A program made the translations under genes and the position numbers. From Actinobacteria bacterium OV320 (GTDB lineage Bacteria > Actinomycetota > Actinomycetes > Streptomycetales > Streptomycetaceae), in contig LJCX01000023.1 of the NCBI GenBank assembly GCA_001298545.1, positions 62,001 through 126,000 on the forward strand: a DNA stretch of 64,000 nucleotides. The letters are read 5' to 3'. The notes under the pieces were generated by a model. The model saw only the letters and a list, made by a program, of their open reading frames with translations. It was not told the DNA's origin and ran no database searches. This document shows, one piece after another, positions 25,738-33,508 of the stretch. Each line of letters begins with the position of its first letter. The first letter of the stretch is position 1.

Positions 25738-25943
25738 AAGGTGTCTGTCGTGCGGGGTTTCCCCCGCGGCGACGTCGTAAACATTACCAGGCTTTCCGGG
25801 GTGCCCGATCACAGGCAGTCGCCCCGCCGGATGCCGCGTCCCGCGTGAACGGCGTGTGTCGGGCCGGGACCGGTCTTGGGCGGGGAGCGGGGGAGAGGGA
25901 GGATGAAGGGGACCCACCAGCAGTGACAGCGGGAGGAACCAGC

Positions 25944-27272
25944 GTGAGCGCGACCGACGGCACGGCCAGGAGCGTCACCGGCGAGGACGAGGTCGTGGAC
26001 CTCTGCCGCGAGCTGATCCGGATCGACACCAGCAACTACGGCGACCACTCGGGCCCGGGTGAACGCAAGGCGGCCGAGTGGGTCGCCGAGAAGCTCGCCG
26101 AAGTGGGACTCGAACCGAAGATCTTCGAGTCGCACCCGGGCCGCGCCTCCACGGTGGCCCGCATCGAGGGCGAGGACTCTTCGAGGCCCGCGCTGCTCAT
26201 CCACGGTCACCTCGACGTCGTACCGGCCAACGCGGTCGACTGGACCCACCACCCCTTCTCCGGCGAGGTCGCCGACGGGTGCGTGTGGGGCCGGGGCGCG
26301 GTCGACATGAAGGACATGGACGCGATGACGCTGGCGGTCGTCCGCGACCGGCTGCGCTCCGGGCGCAGGCCGCCCCGCGACATCGTGCTCGCGTTCCTCG
26401 CCGACGAGGAGGCGGGCGGCACCTACGGCGCCCGGCACCTCGTCGACAACCACCCCGACCTGTTCGAGGGCGTCACCGAGGCGATCAGCGAGGTGGGCGG
26501 GTTCTCGTTCACCGTGAGCGAGGAGCGGCGGCTCTACCTCATCCAGACGGCCGAGAAGGGCATGCACTGGATGAAGCTCACCGTGGCCGGCACCGCCGGA
26601 CACGGCTCGATGATCCACCGGGACAACGCCATCACCGAACTCTCCGAGGCGGTCGCGCGGCTCGGCCGGCACACCTTCCCGGTACGGGTGACCAAGACGA
26701 CCCGCGCCTTCCTGGACGAGCTCGGCGACGCGCTCGGCACCGAGCTGGACCCCGAGGACATGCAGTCGACCCTCGCCAGGCTGGGCGGGATCGCCAAGCT
26801 GATCGGCGCGACGCTGAGCAACACCGCCAACCCGACCCAACTGGGCGCCGGCTACAAGGTCAACGTCATCCCGGGCGAGGCCACCGCGCACGTCGACGGG
26901 CGGTTCCTGCCGGGGCACGAGGACGAGTTCCTGGGCGACCTCGACCGGATCCTCGGCCCGAAGGTGCGCCGCGAGGACGTGCACTCCGACAAGGCGCTGG
27001 AGACGTCCTTCGACGGGCCGCTGGTCGAGGCGATGCAGTCCGCGCTGCTCGCCGAGGACCCGACCGCCAAGGCCATCCCGTACATGCTGTCCGGCGGCAC
27101 GGACGCCAAGTCCTTCGACGACCTCGGTATCCGCGGCTTCGGCTTCGCCCCGCTGAAGCTGCCGCCGGAGCTGGACTTCGCCGGGATGTTCCACGGCGTG
27201 GACGAGCGGGTCCCGGTGGACGGGCTCCAGTTCGGCGTGCGCGTGCTCGACCGGTTCATCGACGCGTCCTGA
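25944..27272 (+). CDS. M20 family metallopeptidase
   Basis: A 442-residue di-zinc hydrolase of the M20/ArgE/DapE group. ALLIHGHLDVVPA carries the first His and the Asp, GRGAVDMKDM the bridging Asp, FLADEEAGG the general-base and zinc Glu pair, and MLSGGTDAKSF, GFAPLKLP and MFHGVDERV the C-terminal ligands. A dimerisation domain occupies the middle. GGAGGA precedes the GTG at 25944 by 6 nt. M20 enzymes cut dipeptides or N-acyl amino acids; substrate is not predictable here. It is a single gene upstream of the chaplin genes. Confidence 0.92.
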   Translation: MSATDGTARSVTGEDEVVDLCRELIRIDTSNYGDHSGPGERKAAEWVAEKLAEVGLEPKIFESHPGRASTVARIEGEDSSRPALLIHGHLDVVPANAVDWTHHPFSGEVADGCVWGRGAVDMKDMDAMTLAVVRDRLRSGRRPPRDIVLAFLADEEAGGTYGARHLVDNHPDLFEGVTEAISEVGGFSFTVSEERRLYLIQTAEKGMHWMKLTVAGTAGHGSMIHRDNAITELSEAVARLGRHTFPVRVTKTTRAFLDELGDALGTELDPEDMQSTLARLGGIAKLIGATLSNTANPTQLGAGYKVNVIPGEATAHVDGRFLPGHEDEFLGDLDRILGPKVRREDVHSDKALETSFDGPLVEAMQSALLAEDPTAKAIPYMLSGGTDAKSFDDLGIRGFGFAPLKLPPELDFAGMFHGVDERVPVDGLQFGVRVLDRFIDAS

Positions 27273-27415
27273 ATTGTCCCGGTGAAACGAGAATCCACCC
27301 GGCGGAGAACGGGCGGAGAAGGGCGAAGATAATCGGCCGCCTGTGCGGGCGGGACTGGGAAGAGTGAATGCGCCGATAAGCGCGTAGCCTCATTAATTCC
27401 CCCTCGTTACTGGTG

Positions 27416-27441
27416 ATGCGATCCGCTGCTTGGGATCGCAT
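27416..27441 (+). promoter_or_regulatory. Hairpin in the chpH leader
   Basis: ATGCGATCC (27416-27424) and GGATCGCAT (27433-27441) form a 9-bp stem with an 8-nt loop, ending 9 nt before the GGAGGA ribosome binding site. It could affect stability or translation of this abundant mRNA. Confidence 0.5.
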
Positions 27442-27459
27442 TGCCAACAAGGAGGAATA

Positions 27460-27693
27460 ATGATCAAGAAGGTCGTCGCTGCTGCGGCTGCCACTGGTGG
27501 GCTGGTTCTCGCGGGCGCGGGTCTGGCTGTTGCCGATGCCGGTGCCCAGGGTGCTGCCGTGCACTCCCCGGGTGTCGTCTCGGGCAACGTGATCCAGGTG
27601 CCCGTGCACGTCCCGGTGAACGTCTGCGGTAACACGATCTCGGTGATCGGGCTGCTGAACCCCGCCTTCGGCAACACCTGCATCAACAAGTGA
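27460..27693 (+). CDS. chpH: Short chaplin ChpH
   Basis: A 77-residue secreted protein: signal peptide to about residue 26 (ending GLAVADA), then one chaplin domain (about 36-77) with the conserved Cys56 and Cys74 in VPVNVCGNTISVIGLLNP and FGNTCINK. Short chaplins assemble into amyloid-like fibrils that lower surface tension and coat aerial hyphae and spores. The sequence is nearly that of S. coelicolor ChpH as I remember it. GGAGGA lies 3 nt before AATAATG. It is followed by a strong terminator, then chpC on the same strand. Confidence 0.97.
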   Translation: MIKKVVAAAAATGGLVLAGAGLAVADAGAQGAAVHSPGVVSGNVIQVPVHVPVNVCGNTISVIGLLNPAFGNTCINK

Positions 27694-27726
27694 CGTCGAC
27701 CCGCTGAGGGGTCGTCCGTCCACACC

Positions 27727-27775
27727 GTCGGCCCCGGAGCGCGCGCCATGCGCTCCGGGGCCGACCGGTCTTTTT
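27727..27775 (+). terminator. Rho-independent terminator after chpH
   Basis: GTCGGCCCCGGAGCG pairs perfectly with CGCTCCGGGGCCGAC (15-bp stem, 9-nt loop), followed by CGGTC and TTTTT. One of the few terminators in the window with a U tract. Confidence 0.9.
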
Positions 27776-27881
27776 CCGAAGGAAAAGCCGAAGAAGTCGA
27801 AGAGCCCGAAATGAATCGAACAGCTGCCATGATGCGAGCGCATTCGGGACGAATGACGAGATCGAAAGCAGGGATTCAGCA

Positions 27882-28775
27882 ATGCGACAGGTCACCCGCA
27901 AAAGCCTCATGACCGTGGCGGCGGCGACGGGGGTGATCGCCGCCGCGGGCGGCTACGCCCACGCCGACTCCGGCGCGAGCGGCGGCGCCACGGACTCGCC
28001 CGGCGTGCTGTCGGGCAACACCGTGCAGGCGCCGGTCAACGTTCCGGTGAACGTCTGCGGCAACACCGTCGACGTCGTCGGCGCGCTCAACCCGACCTTC
28101 GGCAACTCCTGCGCCAACAAGGGCGGCGGTGCGCGGTCGGGCGGCTACGGCGACCAGCGGGGCAGTGGCCACGGAGACCACCGGGGCGGTGGCTACGGCG
28201 ACCACCAGGGCGGTGGCTACGGCGACCACCAGGGCGGCGGTGGCGGCCGGGGCGGAAGCCACGGCGGGAACCACGGCGGCGGCCACGGCGGCTCCGGCAC
28301 GCACGGTGGCTCCGGGGGCGCGCACGCGGGCGGGCACACCGGCGGATCGCCCGGTGTCGGCTCCGGCAACCACGTCCAGGCGCCGATCGACGTGCCGGTC
28401 AACGTGTGCGGCAACAGCATCGACGTCGTCGGGATCCTCAACCCGTCCTTCGGCAACGACTGCGCCAACGACGGCGGTACCCGCCCCCACACGCCCCCCT
28501 CGCGCGGCCACGAGACGCCGGGCAAGCCCGCGGAGCACGGCCCCGGCAAGCCGGGCGAGCACGGACAGTCCAACCCGTCCCGGCCCGGGGGCGTGCCGTC
28601 CACCTCGGACCATGTGACCCCGGCCGGCGCCTCCGCCGTCCACCGGCCCGCCGCCTCGGCCGCGCAGCTCGCGCACACCGGCAGCGAGCTCCCGATGGGC
28701 CTCGCCCTGCCGGCCGGCGTGGGCGCGCTGCTCGCGGGCGCGGTGCTCTACCGCAAGGCGCGCCCCTCCGCGTAA
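27882..28775 (+). CDS. chpC: Long chaplin ChpC, sortase-anchored, two chaplin domains
   Basis: A 297-residue cell-wall protein: signal peptide (about 1-29), chaplin domain 1 (about 39-80, Cys59/Cys77), a Gly/His-rich spacer with repeats of GGGYGDHQ type (81-155), chaplin domain 2 (about 156-197, Cys176/Cys194), a Pro/Gly/His-rich stalk, then the sorting signal LAHTG (263-267), a hydrophobic span (271-290) and RKARPSA. Sortase cleaves after Thr and links the protein to peptidoglycan, from which short chaplins such as ChpH can assemble. The spacer is longer and more repetitive than I recall for S. coelicolor ChpC. Ribosome binding site AGCAGGGA is 7-8 nt upstream. Confidence 0.96.
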   Translation: MRQVTRKSLMTVAAATGVIAAAGGYAHADSGASGGATDSPGVLSGNTVQAPVNVPVNVCGNTVDVVGALNPTFGNSCANKGGGARSGGYGDQRGSGHGDHRGGGYGDHQGGGYGDHQGGGGGRGGSHGGNHGGGHGGSGTHGGSGGAHAGGHTGGSPGVGSGNHVQAPIDVPVNVCGNSIDVVGILNPSFGNDCANDGGTRPHTPPSRGHETPGKPAEHGPGKPGEHGQSNPSRPGGVPSTSDHVTPAGASAVHRPAASAAQLAHTGSELPMGLALPAGVGALLAGAVLYRKARPSA

Positions 28776-28793
28776 GCCTGCGGGGTGCCCACG

Positions 28794-28829
28794 ACGGAGC
28801 GGGCCCCGCCTCGGCGGGGCCCGCTCCGT
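28794..28829. terminator. Bidirectional terminator after chpC
   Basis: ACGGAGCGGGCCCCGCC and its exact complement form a 17-bp stem between chpC and the convergent DUF5703 gene. Confidence 0.88.
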
Positions 28830-28844
28830 ACCCGTGGGATCACC

Positions 28845-29033
28845 TCACCACGTGGCCCGCACCTGGCGGATGATCCGCCGGCGCAACCGCACCCTGCGGC
28901 TGCCGTCACGCAGCAGGCTCAGGCGGTCCAACTCCCAGTGTCCGTACTCGGCATGGTCGGTCAGCAGTCGGGTCGCGTCCTTGCGGGAGACCCCGCGCGG
29001 TACGTAGACGTCGACAAATTCGTATTCCGGCAT
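28845..29033 (-). CDS. DUF5703 small conserved protein
   Basis: A 62-residue basic protein starting MPEYEFVDVYVPRGVSRKDA, with a GHWELDRLSLLRDGSRRVRL core and a basic C terminus. This is a widely conserved Streptomyces small protein of unknown function (DUF5703 as I recall). No ribosome binding site is clear before the ATG at 29033. It diverges from the acidic protein gene at 29081. Confidence 0.8.
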   Translation of the reverse strand: MPEYEFVDVYVPRGVSRKDATRLLTDHAEYGHWELDRLSLLRDGSRRVRLRRRIIRQVRATW

Positions 29034-29080
29034 CGCATCTATTGTGCGGTCTGGGGTCCGGTACGGATAGCGTCTGCACT

Positions 29081-29770
29081 ATGTCTGATGCTGCGCAGCC
29101 CACCGCTGCCGAGGTACGCGCCGCCGCCGAGGCGGTCAAGACCGCGCTCGACCGCCACCTGGCCGCGGTCGAACGCAGGACGGGGGAGGACGACCCGGCT
29201 GTCTACGAGGCGTTCAACGAGCTGGCCGCGGCCGCCGAGGTCTACGACGAACTGCTCTACGACCGATATGACGAGGTCACGCCCTTCGAGATCCCCGGCG
29301 CGGAGGACTCCCTGCCGCCGTACGCGGGTCCCGAGGAGCCGAACGCGCTGAGTGTGCTGATCCGCCGTGACTACGCCGTCGCCGAGCCACAGCGGCTGCT
29401 GGCGCAGGCCCAGCGGATCGAGGCGGCGGACGACGAGGGAGCGGGCGGGGCGGTCTCGGACACGGTGCACGGGGCGCTGGGCATCCTGTTCGGCGAGTTC
29501 GAGGCGGACGAGATCGCCTCCCGGCACAAGGAGTTCGGCCTGGAGGAGGGCGACTCCACGCTGTGGGTGCTGGCGGCCGACGAACCGGCCGAGCCGGGCG
29601 AGTGGCTGGAGACACCCTTCGAGCAGGCCGACCCCGGACGGGTGGTCTGCCGCTTCGACGTCAGCGCGGTGTTCGACGAACTCGACGACGGTGACGACAG
29701 CGACGACGAGGATCTCGTGGACGAGATCGAGGACGAGGAACTGGAGCCGCTGGACGCCGACCGCCGCTGA
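29081..29770 (+). CDS. Acidic conserved hypothetical protein
   Basis: A 229-residue, strongly acidic, helical protein with AVYEAFNELAAAAEVYDELL near the N terminus and a C-terminal tail almost wholly Asp/Glu (ELDDGDDSDDEDLVDEIED). No catalytic motif, signal or membrane segment is seen. TAGCGT (29068-29073) is placed 7 nt before the ATG, so the mRNA is probably leaderless. I do not recognise a family with known function. Confidence 0.75.
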   Translation: MSDAAQPTAAEVRAAAEAVKTALDRHLAAVERRTGEDDPAVYEAFNELAAAAEVYDELLYDRYDEVTPFEIPGAEDSLPPYAGPEEPNALSVLIRRDYAVAEPQRLLAQAQRIEAADDEGAGGAVSDTVHGALGILFGEFEADEIASRHKEFGLEEGDSTLWVLAADEPAEPGEWLETPFEQADPGRVVCRFDVSAVFDELDDGDDSDDEDLVDEIEDEELEPLDADRR

Positions 29771-29827
29771 CCGGCGGCCGGCAGCGGCGTGCGGGACGCG
29801 GGCGGCGGGCGGCGGAAGCCTCCGGGT

Positions 29828-29882
29828 CTGCATGACGGCGGCGGGGCTGCATGACGGCGGCGGGGCTGCATGACGGCGGCGG
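29828..29882. repeat. Three tandem 19-bp repeats
   Basis: CTGCATGACGGCGGCGGGG occurs twice exactly (29828-29846, 29847-29865) with a third copy (29866-29882) that runs into a terminator hairpin. The repeats lie just past the acidic protein gene. Confidence 0.85.
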
Positions 29883-29914
29883 TCCCGAGGGGGAGACCCT
29901 CGGGACCGCCGCCG
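29874..29914. terminator. Bidirectional terminator
   Basis: CGGCGGCGGTCCCGAGGG and its perfect complement (18-bp stem, loop GGAGA) lie between the convergent acidic protein gene and the RecD-like gene. Confidence 0.88.
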
Positions 29915-29920
29915 TTCGCG

Positions 29921-32326
29921 CTACTCGGCCGCCGGGACCTGGGTGCGCAACAGCACCGGAAGCCGGGTCGTGCGGGGCTTCGCCGGGACCTCGGCGACGG
30001 CCTTCGGCAGGGCCTGCTCCACGCCGTGCACCACGGACAGATGGCGCTCCCCCCGGCCGAACGCCGTGTACACCCAGGGGCGTGAGAGCGCCTGCCCGGC
30101 GTCCCCGGGCAGCACCACGACCGCCGCGGGCCACCGGCTGCCCACGGCCTGGTGCGCGGTCAGCGCCCACCCGTGCCGTACGGCCTGCTCCACCCGTTCC
30201 CTCGGCACGACCACGGGGCCGTCGGCGCAGGACAGGTGCAGCCCCTCCGCGTCGGCCGTCACCACCCGGCCGGGCACCGTACGGCCCGGCGCGGGCGAGT
30301 AGGCGATCCGGTCGCCGGGGTCGAAGCCGCCGAACCGGCCGGGGCCGGGATTGAGCCGTTCCTTGAGGGCGGCGTTCAGCGCGCGCGTGCCGGCCGCGCC
30401 GCCGTGCCCCGGGGTGATCGCCACCGTCTCCTCGGGGATGATCCCGAAGGCCCGCGGCACCGAGTCGGCGACGAGCTGCACGGTCCGGTGCACGGCCTCG
30501 CCCGCCTCCCGCACCGGCACGATCACGATCTCCTTGCCGGGCGCGTCCACCTGGTTCAGCTCGCCGATGCCGACGCCGGAGACGAGCTCACCGATCGGCC
30601 CCGGGTCGGGTGTGCGCGAGGTGACCTGCGGGCAGGCGCGCGCCGCGAGCAGATCGGCGAAGACCCGGCCCGGGCCGGCCGACCACAGCACCGCCGGATC
30701 ACCGCTGAGCACCAGCCGCGCCCCGTCCGGCAGCGACTCCACCAGCATCGCGGCGCTCTCCACGTCCAGTTGCGGCGCGTCGAGCAGGACCAGCAGGTCG
30801 AGGGCGAAGGCCCCGTCGGCGTCCCGCCCGGGACCCTCGGTGCCGGCGAGCAGCCCGGGGACGGTCACGACGGCGCCTTCCCCTGCCCCCTCGCCGAGCA
30901 GGGCGGCGAACCGCTGCCGCCCGTCCGGTGTGTGGCAGGCCGCGACCGCGCGCAGGCCCAGGGTCCGGGCCGCGCTGAGCAGTGCCGCCGGTTCGGCCCG
31001 CGAGGCGTCGCCGCCGGTGTGCAGCACCAGGCCGTGTCCGGCGACGGCGCGCAGCAGTTCGGCCGTGCTGCCGGACGCGCCGGCCGTCACCGACTCCCAC
31101 GGCGCGGAGGCCTCCTTGGCCAGGGAGTTGACCACCCGGGCCAGGGCGTCGGCGAGGCTCTCCTCGGCCAGCGCGTACCGCTCCAGGCCCACCAGGACAC
31201 GGACCGGCCGGGACTCCTCGCCGTCCTCCCCGCTCTCGTCCCCGTCGGTCGTTCCGTTCGCGCCGTTCTCGGCGGGTCCCTCGGACTGACCGGATCGGGC
31301 GGCGTCCACGGAGTCCAGGGCGTCCTGGAAGACGAGGGCCTCGCCCTCGGCCAGCGCGCTCTGCACGGCCGCCTCGGCGTCCGGCACGGCCTGTCGGCCG
31401 AGGGCGGCGGTGAGCGTCGGCAACTCCAGGGCGGTGTGCCCGGCCAGGGCGGCCTGTTCCAGCAGCCAGACCGTCAGCGCGCGGCCGCGCCGTTCGTCGT
31501 CGGGGGCGCACTGGGGGCCGAGCAGCGCCCGCGCGAACCCGTCGGCCTGCTCGGGACGCACAGCGGGGACGCGCAGCAGTTGCCACGGGTCCTCGCGCAG
31601 CAGCTCCTCGGCGCCCTCACCGAGCGCGGCGGCGGTCTGCGGCGCGAGTGTCTCGGGTGCGCCGCCCTCGGCGAGCACGCGGCGCACGCCCTCGACGGCC
31701 TCCGCCGCGGGTGCCGGTGCGGCGACTGCCGCCGGTACGGGGGACACCGGCTGGGGACGGCGGGCCGGCTCCGGGGCGGGGCGGCGCGGGGCGGGCGCCG
31801 GCTCGGCGAACACGGTGGCCGGGGGCTTGGCCCCGCCCTCCACCGCGCGTACCGCCGCCAGCAGGTCGGCGGCCTTCCCGCTCAGCTTGGTGCCGCTGGC
31901 GATGGGCTCCGCCTTCTCGGCCCGGCGCCGCTCGATCCGCTCCCGCTCCAGCTTCTGCGCGGCGAGCTCGGCCTGCGCCTCGGAGAGCTGCGCGGCCGCC
32001 TCGGCGGCATCGTCGGCCTTGCCCGCTTCCGTCCCCGCTTCCGTCCCTGTTTCTGCTTCCGTCCCTGCTTCTGTCTCTTCTTCTGTCTCTGCTGCCGGGT
32101 CTGCGTCTGCGGCGAGTGTCGCTTCGCCTTCGCCTTCGCCTTCGCTCACGCCCTGCGTGTCGTGCGCGGGAGGGGTGTCGTCGTCGCTCGTCGAAGCGCT
32201 GTCGGCCGGCGCCGGTCCGGGCTGCGCCGTCGCGGTGTCGTCCGGGGTCCCGGGCTCCTCGGCGGCGTCCGGCGTCGCCGGTCCGGCGTTCTCGGTGCTC
32301 TCCGGGGGAACCGACTCCGTGCTCAC
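29921..32326 (-). CDS. RecD-like helix-hairpin-helix protein with degenerate ATPase motifs
   Basis: An 801-residue protein. Residues 1-110 are acidic and low-complexity (ETEEETEAGTEAETGTEAG); a basic coiled coil follows (115-145); a helix-hairpin-helix-like region lies at about 210-275; two RecA-like lobes fill the rest. The layout is that of RecD2/TraA-type helicases, but Walker A reads VLHTGGDASRA with no GKT, Walker B is LLVLLDAPQ instead of DE, and motif III is LVLSGDPAVLW without the usual Gln. The last motif, YTAFGRGERHLSVV, keeps one Arg. It probably does not hydrolyse ATP. GTG start at 32326 overlaps the aldo/keto reductase stop by 4 nt. Confidence 0.85.
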   Translation of the reverse strand: MSTESVPPESTENAGPATPDAAEEPGTPDDTATAQPGPAPADSASTSDDDTPPAHDTQGVSEGEGEGEATLAADADPAAETEEETEAGTEAETGTEAGTEAGKADDAAEAAAQLSEAQAELAAQKLERERIERRRAEKAEPIASGTKLSGKAADLLAAVRAVEGGAKPPATVFAEPAPAPRRPAPEPARRPQPVSPVPAAVAAPAPAAEAVEGVRRVLAEGGAPETLAPQTAAALGEGAEELLREDPWQLLRVPAVRPEQADGFARALLGPQCAPDDERRGRALTVWLLEQAALAGHTALELPTLTAALGRQAVPDAEAAVQSALAEGEALVFQDALDSVDAARSGQSEGPAENGANGTTDGDESGEDGEESRPVRVLVGLERYALAEESLADALARVVNSLAKEASAPWESVTAGASGSTAELLRAVAGHGLVLHTGGDASRAEPAALLSAARTLGLRAVAACHTPDGRQRFAALLGEGAGEGAVVTVPGLLAGTEGPGRDADGAFALDLLVLLDAPQLDVESAAMLVESLPDGARLVLSGDPAVLWSAGPGRVFADLLAARACPQVTSRTPDPGPIGELVSGVGIGELNQVDAPGKEIVIVPVREAGEAVHRTVQLVADSVPRAFGIIPEETVAITPGHGGAAGTRALNAALKERLNPGPGRFGGFDPGDRIAYSPAPGRTVPGRVVTADAEGLHLSCADGPVVVPRERVEQAVRHGWALTAHQAVGSRWPAAVVVLPGDAGQALSRPWVYTAFGRGERHLSVVHGVEQALPKAVAEVPAKPRTTRLPVLLRTQVPAAE

Positions 32327-33309
32327 AGCGTGCTCCAGTCGTGATCGGGATAGCGGTGCACGGGCGCCGACACATCGTCGAGGGCCCGGCAGATCTCGTC
32401 AGGAAGACTAAGGGCCTCCACTGACAATGCGGCCGTGAGCTGCTGCGCGTTGCGCGCGCCGACGATCGGGGCGGCCACGCCGGGCCGGTCACGGACCCAG
32501 GCGAGGGCGACCTGGAGCGGGGTCACCGCCAGCCCGTCCGCGGCGGTCGCGACGGCGTCCACGATGCGGCTCGCGGTGTCGTCGAGATACGGCTCCACGA
32601 ACAGCCCGAAGTGGTCCGAGGCGCCGCGCGAGTCGGGCGGCAGGGCGTCGCCCCGGTACTTGCCGGTGAGGACGCCTCGGCCCAGCGGGGAGGAGGGCAG
32701 CAGGCCGATGCCCAGATCCAGGGCGGCCGGCAGCACCTCGCGCTCGACGCCGCGTTGCAGCAGCGAGTACTCCATCTGGGTCGCCGCGAGGCGGGTCCGG
32801 GTGCCCGGCGCGGAGAGCTGCCAGGTGGCCGCCTTGGCGAGCTGCCAGCCGCAGAAGTTGGAGACCCCGGCGTATCTGGCGCGGCCGCTGGTGACAGCGA
32901 TGTCGAGGGCCTGGAGGGTCTCCTCCAGCGGGGTGTCGGGGTCGAAGGCGTGCACCTGCCACAGGTCGACGTGATCCGTGCCCAGCCGGGCCAGCGAGGC
33001 GTCCAGGGCGGCGAGGAGGTGCCCCCGGGAGCCGTCGTAGCGGCGGTTCGGGTCGGGGACGCTGCCCGCCTTGGTCGAGATGATCAGGTCCCGGCGCGGC
33101 ACCAGGCCCTCCATCAGCCGTCCGAGCAGATACTCGGCGTCCCCGTCGCCGTACACGTCGGCCGTGTCGACGAGGGTCCCGCCCGCCTCCCAGAACGTCT
33201 TCATGACGTCCGCGGCGTCGTGCTCGTCGGTGTCGCGGCCCCAGGTCAGGGTGCCGAGCCCGATGCGGGACACACGCAGGCCGGTGCGGCCGAGATGCCT
33301 CTGCTCCAT
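32323..33309 (-). CDS. Aldo/keto reductase
   Basis: A 328-residue TIM-barrel NADPH oxidoreductase. The catalytic set is visible: Asp and Tyr in LVDTADVYGDGDAE, Lys in IISTKAG, His in VDLWQVHAFD; the cofactor site includes GVSNFCGWQL and PIVGARNAQQL. The family reduces aldehydes and ketones. The ATG at 33309 starts the gene; the stop overlaps the RecD-like gene start (GTGA), so the two form a translationally coupled operon, an odd pairing with no obvious joint function. Confidence 0.92.
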   Translation of the reverse strand: MEQRHLGRTGLRVSRIGLGTLTWGRDTDEHDAADVMKTFWEAGGTLVDTADVYGDGDAEYLLGRLMEGLVPRRDLIISTKAGSVPDPNRRYDGSRGHLLAALDASLARLGTDHVDLWQVHAFDPDTPLEETLQALDIAVTSGRARYAGVSNFCGWQLAKAATWQLSAPGTRTRLAATQMEYSLLQRGVEREVLPAALDLGIGLLPSSPLGRGVLTGKYRGDALPPDSRGASDHFGLFVEPYLDDTASRIVDAVATAADGLAVTPLQVALAWVRDRPGVAAPIVGARNAQQLTAALSVEALSLPDEICRALDDVSAPVHRYPDHDWSTL

Positions 33310-33483
33310 GGATGCCGAGATTACTGGCCAGAGATGGGCAGTGGGTTGCCTGTGGATAACCGAATTTCCGGGAGGGGGAGCCGAGTTCCGCAGGCCGGGA
33401 CCCCGGCCCCGCTCGGCGCGACCCTCGCCACACCGCCCTCCCGGGCCCCCGGCCCCCGCGCTAAGGTCTCCGCAACAGCGTCG

Positions 33484-33497
33484 TTACTGATCAGTAA
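33484..33497. promoter_or_regulatory. Palindromic operator candidate TTACTGATCAGTAA
   Basis: A perfect 14-bp AT-rich palindrome in GC-rich DNA, ending 11 nt before the oxidoreductase ATG and overlapping its ribosome binding site. Binding there would block translation initiation or early transcription. The cognate regulator is not identifiable. Confidence 0.6.
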
Positions 33498-33508
33498 GGG
33501 GATCGGCC

